Shown piece after piece: positions 49,097-62,100 of a stretch of DNA of 64,000 bases. The notes below the pieces were generated by a model that did not search any database, had not been told where the DNA came from, and saw nothing but the letters and a program-made list of their open reading frames with translations. The translations under genes were made by a program, and so were the position numbers. Numbering within the stretch: position 1 is the first letter of the stretch; each line of letters opens with the position of its first letter. The DNA is from Brasenia schreberi (lineage: Eukaryota > Streptophyta > Magnoliopsida > Nymphaeales > Cabombaceae), in assembly GCA_036023115.1 (NCBI GenBank), contig JAYKKT010000074.1, positions 11,747,501 through 11,811,500 on the forward strand, written 5' to 3'.

Positions 49097-49124
<28 letters not shown>
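49097..49124. repeat. (TC)14 microsatellite
   Basis: Uninterrupted TC run read directly. Confidence 0.95.
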
Positions 49125-49130
<6 letters not shown>

Positions 49131-49864
49131 AATAGATTTCGATTCATTTTTTTCTTGAAAAATAGTTGTAGATCGAGTAATAGGTTGCTTAAATAAACTT
49201 AAAAACAAATGAAGACCGGAAGCACCTTTACATGGAAGGAGGGAGGAGGTCCCAAAGAGTATTTTTGTAATAGGTATTTTAAAAAAAAGTACGTGCACTA
49301 AAAAGAGTATGCACGTGTCAATCCTTTGCCTAGTATAGGATAGAGAGCCCATGTTGTGGTTTTGTCTTATCGTTCCATTGGAGAAAAAAATCCCAGGTCT
49401 GACACGAAAAGGTCTTCTATGGTTCCAATTAAAGCTACAACTTCAGGTTGGAGATTCAAACAACAAAAGCTGGAACTAATTAAGATTTTGAATCATCATT
49501 GTCCAACTCTAAATCAAAAGTGAGAATTTAGTGGATATGGCAACTTTGAAATCACTTTTCGTGGGAAAACATCACTATCCAAACACACTTTTACTATCTT
49601 TCCCACGTTACAACGTGTGAAACGAACTCCTAGAAATCTTGCACCCAATGTGGGCGGAAGACAAGGGTATCCTCAACCGTTTCCTTCGAAAATTTGCTCT
49701 CCTTAGATTTCGAGTTTTACCGACACTTGAAATTCGTTGGCCTCACAATTCTTCCCACTTTCTCTCTCTCTCTCAACCTCTGCCACTAATCGGTCGCTCT
49801 ATACTCTTTTGCTTCTCCTCTTAGAGTCCTACCATAGTCTTCTTTCCTCTCCTGTTGGTGGGTG

Positions 49865-52664
49865 ATGGCGGATTCCTCTGCCGTGACGTGCTTCTTCTCG
49901 TACTCCTCGTCGTTGACGTCCGCCTTCCGCTCTCGGTGCGGGGAGACGTCTGCGGGTTGCCATCGGTCGTCGTTTCCGGCGTCGGCATCCCTCAGAGCCG
50001 GCTTCCGGAGACCCTTTTGTTTTTCTTCCTCTTGCTGGACGGATCATCGTGGGAGGAGAAGAAGAACGGTAGTGATTGCGAGGAAAAGTGCGAGAGACGA
50101 CGAAGGCGAGCCTTTTGTTGGGGATGATCAATTCGGACTATATCCTTGGGACCCTTCATTCGCAGCCGATGAAGGTATCTTTGGGCATTTTTCGCCCTCC
50201 CCTTTATTCTTGTTTCGCCTTTTTCTGTCACTCTGTATCAGAATGAACGTCGATATTCACGAGTTTGTTAGGTAGGCGGTAATTACTAATTAGTGCCTGT
50301 TGTTTTACAAGCTTCTTTGTTGTTACAATTTGTGGGCAGTTCATTGCATCGATCAAATGATTGTATCTGGTTGACTCTCTCTTTCTCTGATCTTAATCCA
50401 AATGAACTCTTTGACTGATGCGCTTGTAAGTCTCGAGGTAATTGGTGCCTCTTGTTTTGCGTTTGCGTGGTTTGACGTTTTGTGGTGGGAACCCATTGCA
50501 TCGATTAAAATGCTTGTGTTGGATCAATATTATCTATGGCTTTCGTATTTTGGGTGCACATTCATTGCGTCTAGGCGAATTCATGGCGCAGTAATGATCT
50601 GCGAATTGCTGCTAGTTCTGTATTGATTGGGGTCAGTGCGACATCGAATATGTAGCCATCCTATGACATGTGTTGCTCATGACTCATCTTCCAGTGATTG
50701 CAAACCGCAGCTTGGCTTTTGGTGTGCCTTGAAAGATCATCTGATGGGCTTGCATTGGCAGGTATTCAGTGGATACAGGGTGACAGAATCACGCTCTTTA
50801 CATCTGACGGGATTGTGCAAATAGGAGGATCCCTGATTCTGCAGAGAGTTCCATCACACGGTGTATGATATAAATGTTTAGGCCTTCCTTGGGTAACTAT
50901 GTTCTTTGTTTCTGAAAAAGTCTTCACGGTCTTCACGTAGTCGGTGTCTTTTCCAACTAGGCCTTCTCGTTGCAACATTAACAGATTAAAAATTCTTGTT
51001 GAACATGAATACTTACCAAATAAGTGATTTGTTCAACTTTTCATGTCTAGTCCGTTGGAAATAAAATTTCCCATGATCACCTAACTTTTTCCCCCCGAAC
51101 ATTAGTCACATCGATTTAGATTCTTTAGTGGAATTACAGTATCGTACTCTTGTCAACTACAATTTGATTGAATACTGGAGATTTAAGTTACCATCATTGT
51201 AATTATTTGTCTTCAGTACTGCTTTTTCTTGATGTATTTGCGACTGATCAACATACCCTGCCTCTGTCGGGGCCTTATATTTCCTTATCTATTATGATCT
51301 CATTGTCTGCATTTTTAACTTGGTTTAGTTTGTAGGATTTTCTTTCCAACGAAATATTTAAACTTCATGCTTCAAAATCAAGGATTGTTTAGGCTACTGC
51401 AACAGTGCAACCAAATTTCTCTTTCCTTGTAGAACTTCAATGGATCTGATTTTCACATAAAACATTTCAACACCATCAGTATAAGTGTCAACATGATTCC
51501 AACTTCCGTGAGTTTGTTGTTCTCTGCCCTTAGTTTTATTCCCTTTTTCACCTTTCTTGAATTAAAAGCTTATTAAAGAATATTGCTACAAAATGCTTTG
51601 TACCTTTATATGGTATTCAATTGTCAAATGGTAATTACTCCCAATTCTTGGGCATTTTATCTGTTTAGAAGAACAAGGGAAGAAAGGGGCCATCCCAAAG
51701 GCTCCAGCGATTCCGGGAGAGTGACTACATGGATCCAGATCAGAAACTTTGTCTAGGGGCACTTTTTGACATTGCTGCAACAAACGTATGGAGCTGTTTC
51801 TCGACTCTGGTTGCCTATATATTGCCAATCAGGAGGTTAACCATATCTACTTGCAGGGACTGGACATGGGCCGAAGATTGTGTATATATGGCTTTTGCCG
51901 CTCCATTGAGATGCTAAGCGATGTTGTTGAGGATGCAGTTTTAGAGCACGGTGGAGAGGTATATCAGTTCATTTCTACTGCAGCAAACATTATGTTTATA
52001 AAAGATTTTTGGAGGGAGATGTTATATATTTCCATATCACTGCTCATGTTTGCCTTTTCTTGCTTCGAACATCGATGTTGGTATGCACATTCCTCATCTC
52101 CTGATGTTTCATGACTTTGTAAATCTTCATGGAACGCAAGGCCTCTATTGATCTGACGCCATATAGCTGTCATTTTGAAAACATAGTGGCACTAACATGA
52201 TAATACTATCTGCTCTACTTTTTCCTCAACACCCTTTTCATTTTCTTAGTTCCTTTTGGTTCTGAAAGCTTTTCCACCTTAGCGATTTACAGATAAATGT
52301 TTTCCCTTAATGCACAAATGCACACACACATGCAGACAAACTTATGCATGTATTCTCCACAATTATCAGGGAATCTATACATATCGAAGAGTTTCTTGTC
52401 CAGGGAGTGGGTTTTGTGTTGAAACAAAAATTATGGTGGATCGATACATTTAGATTAGATTTCTCAATCCTCCATTGCATTTCCTGATTTCAGGTGGTAG
52501 CTGCAGAAAAATCGAGTCAAGGAGGACTGCAGGAGAAACTTACAATGACCGTGGCGGTGCCACTTTTGTGGGGTGTTCCTCCTACTTCTGATAGACTCCG
52601 AATGGCGGTCCGAAGTGGAGGAGGCATTGTTGAAAAGGTGTACTGGCAGTGGGACTTTTTGTAG
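49865..52664 (+). CDS. Conserved plant protein of unknown function, probably plastid-targeted (5 exons)
   Basis: Exons are 49865-50174, 50762-50862, 51669-51785, 51857-51958 and 52494-52664. All junctions are GT-AG and close in phase, giving 801 nt and 266 aa. The first about 70 residues are rich in Ser and Arg and poor in acidic residues (starting MADSSAVTCFFSYSSS), like a chloroplast transit peptide. The mature part has IQWIQGDRITLFTSDG, RFRESDYMDPDQKLCLGALF, DIAATNGLDMGRRLCIYGFC and a C-terminal VPLLWGVPP...YWQWDFL. I do not recognise a named family or an enzyme motif, although the sequence reads as a well-conserved protein. Exon 2 is ended at GGT|GTATGA, because the donor two bases earlier would put exon 3 out of frame. 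The gene is divergent from the kinesin gene, about 5.8 kb away. Confidence 0.85.
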
Positions 52665-53873
52665 CCAAACCTACAAGGTCGTATCGTCTGCCTGTACATT
52701 TGTAATTACTGTGGACTGAACACTCTGTATAAAACATTCATGATTTTTCTTCAGGCTCTGTTATTCCCTTGTGTACGTGTGTTCGGGTGCACGCCTGCCT
52801 CCTGTATGCTTGTGCTTGCATGAATAACCAAAACTTGTGCTATGAGAAATATACGTTTTACCACCAACACTTGTTATTTATAAAACCATGAGAAATATAC
52901 ATTTTACCACTTAAACTTATCCAAATCCGTATATCACTGCCGGATTGCTGAACTTTTCGGATTTCTGTCGGCTTTACAACTTTTATTCCTTGTGGCCTTC
53001 CCGGTTGGCTGTTAGCTCCGAACTGTTAAATGGTACTCAAAGATCACAATAAAGTAAAAGCTCTAATGTATCACTTAACATCCCGTCCATACGGCTCTCA
53101 GTAAGATAGCTTGAACGGTGGACAGTAAAGCCAACAATTCACCAATCAAGGCGGTGATCCGAACAAAGTTTAGGCAGGAAATTGTGATTTGCCAACCCAA
53201 TCATGCATGCAGTGGCCCAATGGCTTCAAGGGAATATGCGTTAGTCTAGATTGACGGTTACTGATTGTATAATCTTACAGGAATGTTAATTATTCAGATG
53301 AAACTGGACGGAGAAGTCCAGTATGTTATATTCAGAGATGTTGCATGCACGTGAAGAGGGTAGGAATGAGTTTTTTCCTTTTCCTTTTCCCTGGCCGAGC
53401 AATCTGATTCGTCTTTTACTAATAATTAAATGATGACGGCTTGAAAAGTTGGAAAAAGTTCACGCTACAGCGTATACCGTATTCATCTCAGTGTGTGTGT
53501 GTGCGCGCGCGCGTGAACAGTATTGTTTAGTGGCACTTTGAGTACTGACAGAACGTCATTGCCCGGATGCAGAAGCTTTGAGAACAATCAAAAGCTTCTT
53601 ATGGCATCTGTAGCAGTCACAAGCATTCCATCACTTTGAAGTTTTGAAGCTGTGATCTCACACCACAGTCCCTCTCTCTGACACTATTTGAAATCGCACG
53701 TCTCGAGGGTTCAACTCCAATGGTCCACTTTAAACTAAAACGTGACTAAGAGTAGGTGTAGAAATCCAACTGTTGGTGTGACATAAAAAGAGATCTACCA
53801 AGCTCTCAACTGTTGATCCTTCTATTGGACTAGTCAAAGAAACAAATGTTCATGTGGATGTTGTGGAATTGTT
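52665..53873. other. Intergenic region between convergent genes
   Basis: It contains the 3' flank of the plastid-protein gene and of the minus-strand partial gene. A short (GT/GC)n run lies near 53490-53513. I see no gene or clear transposon in it. Confidence 0.5.
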
Positions 53874-54404
53874 TTATATTCTGGATTTCCTCCGCCTTCT
53901 CCTGCACTGGAAGCAATCAAAACAGGCAGCATCTGGTTTCTGTATCCTGTGGCTACCAGCTTGGAATTTTCCTGGTGAAACCTGCAACTCTTGGATGAGA
54001 ACCTCACGCAGCCTCTCACCTTCCTCACTCAGCTCTTCAATCGCTTTTTGGTGCTTCAACAGCTGAAATAAGAGCCAAATCTATTGATTTAGAGAGAGAG
54101 ATGCATGACACAACACAAATATTCCAGGCAACCCGCAGATCACAGAACCTAGTAAAGATGCATATAGCTTTGGATGCATAAAAAAGAAACACGCACAAAA
54201 TTGGATGTTTTCAACACCAGTCCCAATAAATTGAAAGAATTGAATGTTACAGAATGATTTACATGGGAGCTGCCACAGGTTGCACATATTTCATGGCAGC
54301 AAACATATTTGATCAGTTGAACAATTCACAAAGATGTTTGTGACATGAGATCTGAGAATTTTACTTACCACTTGGAAAACGTTTACTGGCAGAAACTTAT
54401 TGGC
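53874..54404 (-). CDS. 3' end of a small basic plant protein gene, unknown function (partial)
   Basis: Two exons are readable. 54404-54369 is only 12 codons, ANKFLPVNVFQV, between a TTGCAG acceptor and a GTAAGT donor. 54062-53874 continues in phase 0 with LLKHQKAIEELSEEGERLRE, then VLIQELQVSPGKF, and ends CFQCRRRRRKSRI plus TAA. The middle looks helical, and the C-terminus is strongly basic with two CxxC-like cysteines (CFDCFQC). I do not know the family. A 36-bp internal exon implies at least one more upstream exon. None is visible between 54405 and the transposon cluster starting at 54576, so the 5' part may lie beyond it or be lost. Confidence 0.6.
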
Positions 54405-54575
54405 CTGCAACGGGTGGAATAGTGCGAACGAGAACCAAGCCATGAAAAGCAAAAAATCGAAAGCTTCATCATAGTCATGAAAACCGGAAAAGATAAAAGT
54501 CTCAGCCATAGGCCACAAGATATGCAAAGTTCAGAAATCCTTATCCCACCAAAAACAGAACCAGAGGTCCAGAAC

Positions 54576-54884
54576 CAAGCATTCTCCAACACTAAGCGGA
54601 CTGGCTACATGTCTTCGTATTAATCATTGTGCTCAATCCTGTAGTATCAATACTTTAACCCCAAAAGGATAAAGATAATGTTTTATGATTTCCTTCCAAC
54701 AGTTTTGAGGCATCCTACCGGCATCTAGTTTTTCTAAATTTTTACTGGAGCTCCATTTAGCTGCCGCTCAAATTAAATACCAAACAACCTTAGTTGTGTC
54801 TCTTACATTTGATCTTCTAGTCATGTCACACCAACTTTATCTCTCTAACAGCCTCATTATATTATGGTCTTCCTTTGTACAAAC
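54576..54884 (-). mobile_element. Old RTE LINE 3' fragment
   Basis: A heavily diverged copy of the LINE 3' region begins with a CATTCTCCAACACTAAGCGG-like version of the LINE tail and GGCTACATG. It then follows the order of the coding 3' end (CCTTCCAACAGTTTTGAGG, TCTAGTTTTTCTAAATTT, CAGCCTCATTATATTATGG). No tail repeat or target duplication remains. Confidence 0.6.
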
Positions 54885-55216
54885 AATAATATCCTATCAT
54901 GTGTCATACTGACAATAACTCAACATGAGTTAGATTATTCTTTATTATTTCTTTCCAACACTTTTGTAGTCTTCCTCTTCCTCTTTTAATATTTTTCACA
55001 ATCTAATTTTTCATACTAGAACTTCTTTTGGTCGTCTTTCTACATGTTCAAACCATTTTAAATGATTTTCTCTCATTTTATCCTTTATTGATGCCACTCC
55101 CAATTTGTTTCTAATAACCTCATTTTGTATACGGTCTTTCCTTGTGTGACCACTCATTCGTCTCAACATCTTCATTTCTATCATGGATTTCTTTTTAATA
55201 TATTGATGATTAACTG

Positions 55217-58200
55217 AGCTCCGCCCATGTAAAGATTACCCTTGCATTGCCGGTCCCAAGCCCGGATAAAGGAGGAGGGTTGTGTTAGGCTTCCGACAGC
55301 CAGCGTAAAACTTTGTCAGATTTTTATAACATGGATTATAAAAATTATGAGTTTTGCTTTGGGGCATCCCCGCCTAGCGACGTGCTGCAGAGCCCGAATG
55401 TAGTAAGAAGTAAGCAAGGGCCACTACATTTTCGCCCGAATGTAGTGAATCAATTGCGGAGAGGGTTCCCACATCATGGACAGGTGTGGGTAAAGAAGTT
55501 AGTCCTGCTACATTGCCACCCGAATGTAGTGAAAATTTTTTAGAGAGGGTCTCCACATTTTTATTATGGACGTATGAGGGGGGTAAGGAAGCTAGTCCTA
55601 GATAATAAGATTCGTATTGGTTCTTGGAATATCGGAACATTATCCGGTAAGCTAATGGAGGTGGTAGATACTATGATTCAGAGAAAGATTCATATTCTAT
55701 GTTTACAAGAGACAAAATGGGGAGAAAAAGCAAAGGAGATAGAGGATAAAGGTTTTAAATTATGGTACTCAGGTAAAGAAAAGGCTCGAAACGGAGTTGG
55801 TATTATCATAAATAAAGATTTAAAAGAGAGTGTAGTAAACATACAACGATATAGTGACCGAATCATAACGTTGAAATTAATGTTAGGAGCAGAGGTTTTG
55901 AATATAGTTTGTGCTTACGCACCCCAAGTAGGACAAGAAGATAGTATAAAGACAGTTTTTTGGGAAGAGTTAGATAAAGGTGTTTCAAAAGATTTCACAA
56001 AGAGAGATGATTTGTTTAGGAGGAGATTTAAATGGACATGTCGGTAAAGAGGCATTAGGATATCAAGGGATTCATGGAAACTTTGGTTTTGGGGATATAA
56101 ATGAGGAAGGTAGGGAGATTTTAAATTTTGTTATGGCATTTGATCTCTTTATAGTCAATACAATCTTCAAAAAACGAGATGAACATTTAATTACTTATAA
56201 GAGTGGCTTATCACAAACACAAATTGATTACTTTATTTGTAGAAAAAAAGATAGAGCGTGTTGTAAAGATTGTAAGGTAATTCCAGGAGAAAGCTTAACC
56301 ACCCAACATCGACTTTTAGTTATGTATTTACAAATAAAAAAATAGACAAAGAAGAAAAGAGTGCATCGAGCTATTCAGACTAAATGGTGGAACCTCAAAA
56401 GCGAGAAAGAAAATATATTTAAACAGAAAGTCCTACATGGAGATGTTTGGAATTATGTTGGCACACCCAGTGATATGTGGAACAATATGGCTATACATAT
56501 TAGAAAAGTTGTGAAAGATGTGTTAGGGGTATCTAAGGGAGGTGTAACGGCACAAAAAGAAGCTTGGTGGTGTAGTGAAGTAGTACAAAATAAAATAAAG
56601 GCAAAGAGGGCATGTTACAAATTACATTATGCTAAGAAAACTAGTGAAACTTTAGAAGCTTATAAGAAAGCAAAGAAGGAAGCGAAAAAGACCGTTAGTG
56701 AAGCAAAAGCTAAGATTTGGGAGGACTTATATAAAAAACTCAACTCAAAAGAGGGTGAAAGAGATATTTTTAGGATAGCTAGGGCTAGAGATAAGAAAAC
56801 TAAAGATCTTAATTATGTTAGATGCATAAAAGGCGAGGATGAAAAAATTCTAGTGGCAAATGATGATATAAGAAATAGATGAAAAAACTATTTTTATAAT
56901 CTTTTTAATGAAAATAAAGATGTTATTATTAGTTTAGGAGATTTAGCCAACTCAGAAAAGTATATAAACCACAATTTCTACCGACGTGTTCAAAAGAATG
57001 AAGTCAAAGAGGCTCTTAAACATATGAAGAGTGGTAAATCGGTAGGACCAGATAATATTCCTATAGAAGTTTGGAAAATACTAGGAGAAATAGGAATCAC
57101 TTGGCTCACAAGTCTATTTAATAAAATATGGAAAAACCAAAAGATGCCCGAGGAATGGAGAGCGAGTACACTTATACCCATATATAAGAACAAGGGAGAC
57201 ATTCAAAATTGTGTGAATTATCGAGGTATCAAGTTAATGAGTCATACTATGAAATTATGGGAAAGAATTATCGAACGTAGGTTAAGACAAGTATCAAGTA
57301 CAACAGAGAACCAATTTGGGTTCATGCCAGGCAGATCTACTATTGAAGCGATTCATATTTTGAGACGTCTTATGGAACATTTTAGAGCAAAAAAGAAAGA
57401 CCTTCACATGATATTTATTGATCTAGAAAAAGCTTATGATAGGGTACCGAGGGAGGTTCTTTAGAGAACTTTGGAAAAAAGAGGTATCCCATTGACATAT
57501 ATTAACCTTATAAGAGACATGTATGATGGAGCAAAAACATATGTGAGGACTCATGAAGGAACGACAGACTTCTTTGAAGTTAATATTGGGTTACATCAAG
57601 GATCAACTTTAAGCCCATACTTATTTATAATGGTGATGGATGAGTTAACAAAAAATATTCAAGATGAAGTACCTTGGTGTATGTTATTTGAAGATGACAT
57701 TGTATTAGTGGAGGAGTCCAAGGAAAAAGTTAATAGAAAATTGGAACTATGGAGAGAAACATTAGAAAGCAAAGGCCTCTGACTTAGTAGAACAAAGACA
57801 GAATATATGGAATGTAAGTTTGATCATTTGGTTACTTTAGAGGACATCACATATTGCATTCCTCAGAAGGAAAGTTTTAAATACCTAGGGTCAATTTTTC
57901 AGAGTGATGGAAGAATTGATGGAGATGTTACGCATAGAATTAATGCTGGTTGGTTAAAATGAAGAGGAGCATGAGGTGTTCTTTGTGATAAGAAGATACC
58001 ATTAAAATTAAAAGGTAAATATTATAGAGCAGTAATTAGGCCTGCCATGTTTTATGGTTCTGAGTGTTGGGCAGTTAATCATCAATATGTACAAAAGATG
58101 TCTGTGACAGAAATGAAGATGTTGAGATGGATGAGTGGTCATACAAGAAAAGACCGTATACATAATGAGGTTATTAGAAACAAAGTAGGAGTGACACCAA

Positions 58201-58475
58201 TAGAGGATAAAATGAGAGAACATCGGTTAAGATGGTTTGAACATATAGAAAGAAGATCAAAAGAAGAATCTGTAAGAAGGTTAGAAAAACTAAATTTGGA
58301 AAGTATTAAAAGAGGTAGAGGACGACCACAAAAGTGTTGGAAAGAAACAATAAAGAACGATCTAGCTTATTGGGAGTTAACTGCTAACATGACACAAGAT
58401 AAGGATCTGCGAAAACAAAGAATCCATGTAGCCGACCCCGTCTAGTATGGGAAAAGGCTTAGTTGTTGTTGTTGA
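55217..58475 (+). mobile_element. RTE LINE, full-length but mutated, 13-bp target duplication
   Basis: TGATGATTAACTG occurs at 55204-55216 and 58476-58488. The element starts AGCTCCGCCCATGTAAAGAT and has a 114-bp leader before the ATG at 55331, so it shows the most complete 5' end of the family in this window. The 3' end is the GTT-repeat tail. It lies in opposite orientation inside an older copy of the same family. Confidence 0.95.
55331..58445 (+). pseudogene. RTE LINE polyprotein, broken
   Basis: The ORF starts [18 protein letters not shown] and ends with the family C-terminus RIHVADPV. It carries many lesions relative to the intact copy at 39576-42707: a stop in the N-terminal repeat (TAG near 55541), a frameshift near 55975, stops at about 56343, 56881, 57462, 57781 and 57959, and a short in-frame-size deletion near 57848. 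The RT catalytic motif is changed from FADD to FEDD. The protein cannot be functional, although the nucleotide match remains close. Confidence 0.9.
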
Positions 58476-59161
58476 TGATGATTAACTGCCCAACACTGAG
58501 GACCATAGTCTAATTGCTGCTCTATAATATTTATCTTTCAAGTTTAATAATATCTTTGTCACATATAATACCTAATACTCCTTTCCATTTAAATTATCCT
58601 ATATTAATTCTATGAATAATATCTCGATCAATTTTTCTATCACTATGAAAATTTCACTCAAGGTAATTAAAACTTTCTTTGTGAGGGATGCAATGTGTTC
58701 CAATCTTAATTTCCATATCTTTTGAAGTAACCAAATGATCAAACTTATATTTCATATATTTTGTCTTTCTTCTACTAAGTAAGAACCCTTTACTTTCTAA
58801 TATTTCTCTCCACAATTCCAGTTTCCTATTAACTTTTTCCTTAAACTCATCCATTAATATAATATCATTTGCAAATAACATAAACTAAGGTACTTCATCT
58901 TGAATATGTTTTGTTAACTCATCAAAGACTAATATAAATAAATATGGACTTAAAGTTGATTCTTAATGTAACCCAATATTAACTTTAAGGAAGTATGTAA
59001 TTCCCTCATGAGTTTTCATATATATTTTTGTATCATACATGTCTCTTATAAGATTTATATGTCACATATGAGATACCTTTCTTTTTCAAGGCTCTCCAAA
59101 GAAAATCTATTGGCACCTTATCGTAAACTTTTTCTACATCAATAATAAATATCATGTGAAG

Positions 59162-62100
59162 CTATGTTATCAATAGCGGTTAGCGGGTTATTAGCGGTCG
59201 ACCCTGATATAGCGGTAGCGGGGATATAGCGGATTTAGCGGTGTACTTTTATTTATGATTATATATATATATATAATTACCATGAATAGATTGTTAGAAG
59301 TTCTAAGGCAAAAGTTAACAATTACCATGAATAAATAACGATTCACCTACAACAACCAATCAAGCACCTACCAACAGTCATGCATGTGCATCAAGCGTAT
59401 TTGTACATATCATTTGCCAAACTTGTATACTAAACCGTTAATAACTAAAACATACCTGTAATCTGGATTAGTGTTAGCATCCAAATTGGAAATGGTTGTG
59501 GTATGACCTGAAAATGAACTCTTGACAAAGAAGTGACCTGAAAATGAACTCTTCTAACTATATAATACAAAGTTACAAACTCACGGTTTATGACCTGAAT
59601 GCATCACGTGACAAAGATAAAGCAGATAATATAAGTACCTCAGTGTTACAGCAATAACAAAATATGCTAAATCCTTGTTTATATCCTTTACGTAATATCT
59701 GCATAAAAGAAAAGAATGACAAGTCAAAAAGATAAGGGTGAAAAATTACCTAGAAGAAGAAAGTAAATGAGCCTTACATAGTGCAAACTGCAAAGAAGTT
59801 CAGAATTAGACATATACCTCCTGGATCAAGCAAATTTTGCTGAAAAGTAGTGCATATGTTTGAGTAAATGAGCCTTACATAAACAAAATTATGTTTCATA
59901 TAGACATATACGTCGTCACACTTCTTTTCCTATAAAAGCCAAAAGAGAAGATAAACTGCAAAGAAGTTCAGAATTAGATGTCAAGAATATTTTGATAAGA
60001 TGAGGAGGTTATCATTTGCAAAGTGCAAACTGCAGTAACTAAGGTTCATATATAAAGTCAGACTTCACAACATTTTACTCCTTATTAAGCAAAGTACTTC
60101 TATAGAAGGAAAGGAAGTAAACATATCATTATCACCAGGCACCAGCACGTTATAAACTTTAAACAATATTAGCTCTTGATGTCAGAAAGGGGTCGTGAAA
60201 AACAAGGGTAATGCTTTGAGGGTTGCGGCATGCGCAACTACTCGAGCATCACCCTTATTTTTCACAGCCTCTTAAGATAACATAAAGAGCTAATTCGCCT
60301 TATAAACAACAAGATCACTATTTTGATCATACTTACCCACTAATCAAAGATAATGACAATTTCATTGAACAACAATTTGCAATAAAGCAGGGAAAGTAGC
60401 CTTAGAAAGCATCTTTAAAGTTTGTACATAACATCCATCAAAAGTACACAAATGCCAATAAGCTAATTCAAAAGTACATAACATCCATCAAAATTCTATT
60501 ACAAATTATCAAAATTCTATTACAAATTTACAATTAGTATCACACTTAATTGTTTAGGTCATGTTCACTCATTTTCAAAAAAAGATCCGTATTCTTCTAT
60601 TTCCTCTTCCTCTTCATCTGTTTCTTCAAAATTAAATTCTTTTTCATCTTCCATAAGCATCTTATCCTTCCCTTTGCTTTGCCTTCTTTGTCGCTTTCGT
60701 GTCCTCGACCTTGTATAAACAGCAGTAGCACCCGCTCTTGATGCTTCGGATGCCATATCGACATTTCGCCAAGTAAGGGAATCATCGTCACCAACGAACT
60801 CATCATCAGTAGGATATTCATCGTGATCTTCAACCGATGCCAACATGATGGGGTCAAAATTTGCTCCATTAGATTTCCTCTCTTCGTATCTTCTTCTAAG
60901 CTTTTCGTTATATTGCACAAAAGCTAAATCGTTAAGCTTTTGATGCAATAATCTATTCCTTTTCTTTGTATGAATCTAAGATAAGAGAAAGAATTTAGGT
61001 AAGTTGTTAACTCAATAAAAAAACTTTCATTTATTTATAATGTAAATAAAAAACATAATTCTTAATTTCTTACCATTTCAAAGGTACTCCAGTTGCGCTC
61101 ACATGGGATAGCACTACAAGTAAGGCTCAAAACTCGTATAGCAAAACTTTGCAATTCAGGGCATCCATAACCAAAGGTCATCCACCATTCAGCTATTACA
61201 AAAAGTTAAAAATCATGTGTAAACAATAAGTTAATCATATTTAAAAACCTTAAATCATATCTTAATAATGAAATAATTAAGAAAGCAAAGTTGCTTGAAT
61301 TAATTACCTGGTGCACATGTTTTCCTCGAACTTATATAATTCTAGTCCAAAACAACTTGATGCACTTCGATAACTTATAAGTTGATGACTCACTTGTTGT
61401 TGTTCTTCCTTACTTCGTACAAGTATAGCTATAACCTGCAACAAACCACCTTTAATCTCAACATTAGATTCTATCCCATCATAATCATAATACAACCCTG
61501 GATTCATATACAATGCAGCAGCATGTAATGGCTTATGCATTTGCCTGTCCCATCTTTTGTCTATGATCTCCCAAATAAAAGCATATTGCTCTTCTTTGTT
61601 TTTCATATTAACCTATAAAACAAGAAGTGAAATGTTATTAATTTATAAGATTAATAAGTAAAGATTAACAAATAACACAAAATTGAAATATTTACGCACC
61701 TTTATTTGTTCCTTTACACGAGCCATCTTCTCATAGATGTAGCCCATGGCTGGTTTCTCATCACTGTCGACCATACGTAAAACATCTACCAAAGGACCCA
61801 TTGCTCTAAGTAAAAAACTAATGCCCTTCCAAAATCTAAGTTGCAAAATTATTGCCTTAGATTGCTTTCCTTCAATACTATCTGATAAAGGACATTTCTC
61901 CCATTATTCAGAAATAACCATCGATCTAAGAGCTTCTTTTGACTGCCACAAACTGTTTAGAGTTAAGAATCCAGTAGCAAAATGGATCACAGCCGGTCTA
62001 TGTATGTCTTTTCCTTCTATAAAATGTCTCATCATATGCAACATCTGACCATGAGCATACATAAATGTCACTAGCTTCTTTGCCCTCCTGAAGATGCCTT

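Larger units (their letters stand above)
44046..49864. other. Intergenic region between the divergent kinesin and plastid-protein genes
   Basis: 44046 to about 44300 is the 5' leader and proximal promoter side of ARK1 (minus). It is more G+C-rich than its surroundings, but I cannot place a TATA box or transcription start with confidence. About 49620-49864 is the promoter side of the gene starting at 49865. Between them are a MITE (46670-46891), a possible second MITE at about 47178-47545 with G+C-rich palindromic ends, a SINE (48171-48326) and microsatellites. I see no protein gene. Confidence 0.6.
54885..59161 (-). mobile_element. Old RTE LINE copy split by a younger RTE
   Basis: A diverged minus-strand LINE occupies 54885-55216 and 58489-59161. 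The two halves are contiguous once the younger element 55217-58475 and its duplicated target are removed. The left half covers the C-terminal coding region. The right half continues upstream through the RT domain (a 75-codon remnant at 58654-58881 reads MLFANDIILMDEFKEKVN, with FADD changed to FAND). At 59161 it stops against the start of the hAT element. Confidence 0.85.

Noticed and set aside
49829..50275. Other frames over the first exon of the plastid-protein gene
   Set aside because: Only the frame from 49865 continues through the downstream exons; the others are shadows in G+C-rich sequence.
59500..59560. Near-tandem duplication of a 20-bp phrase (ACCTGAAAATGAACTCTT)
   Set aside because: Only two copies within hAT non-coding sequence; not informative on its own.
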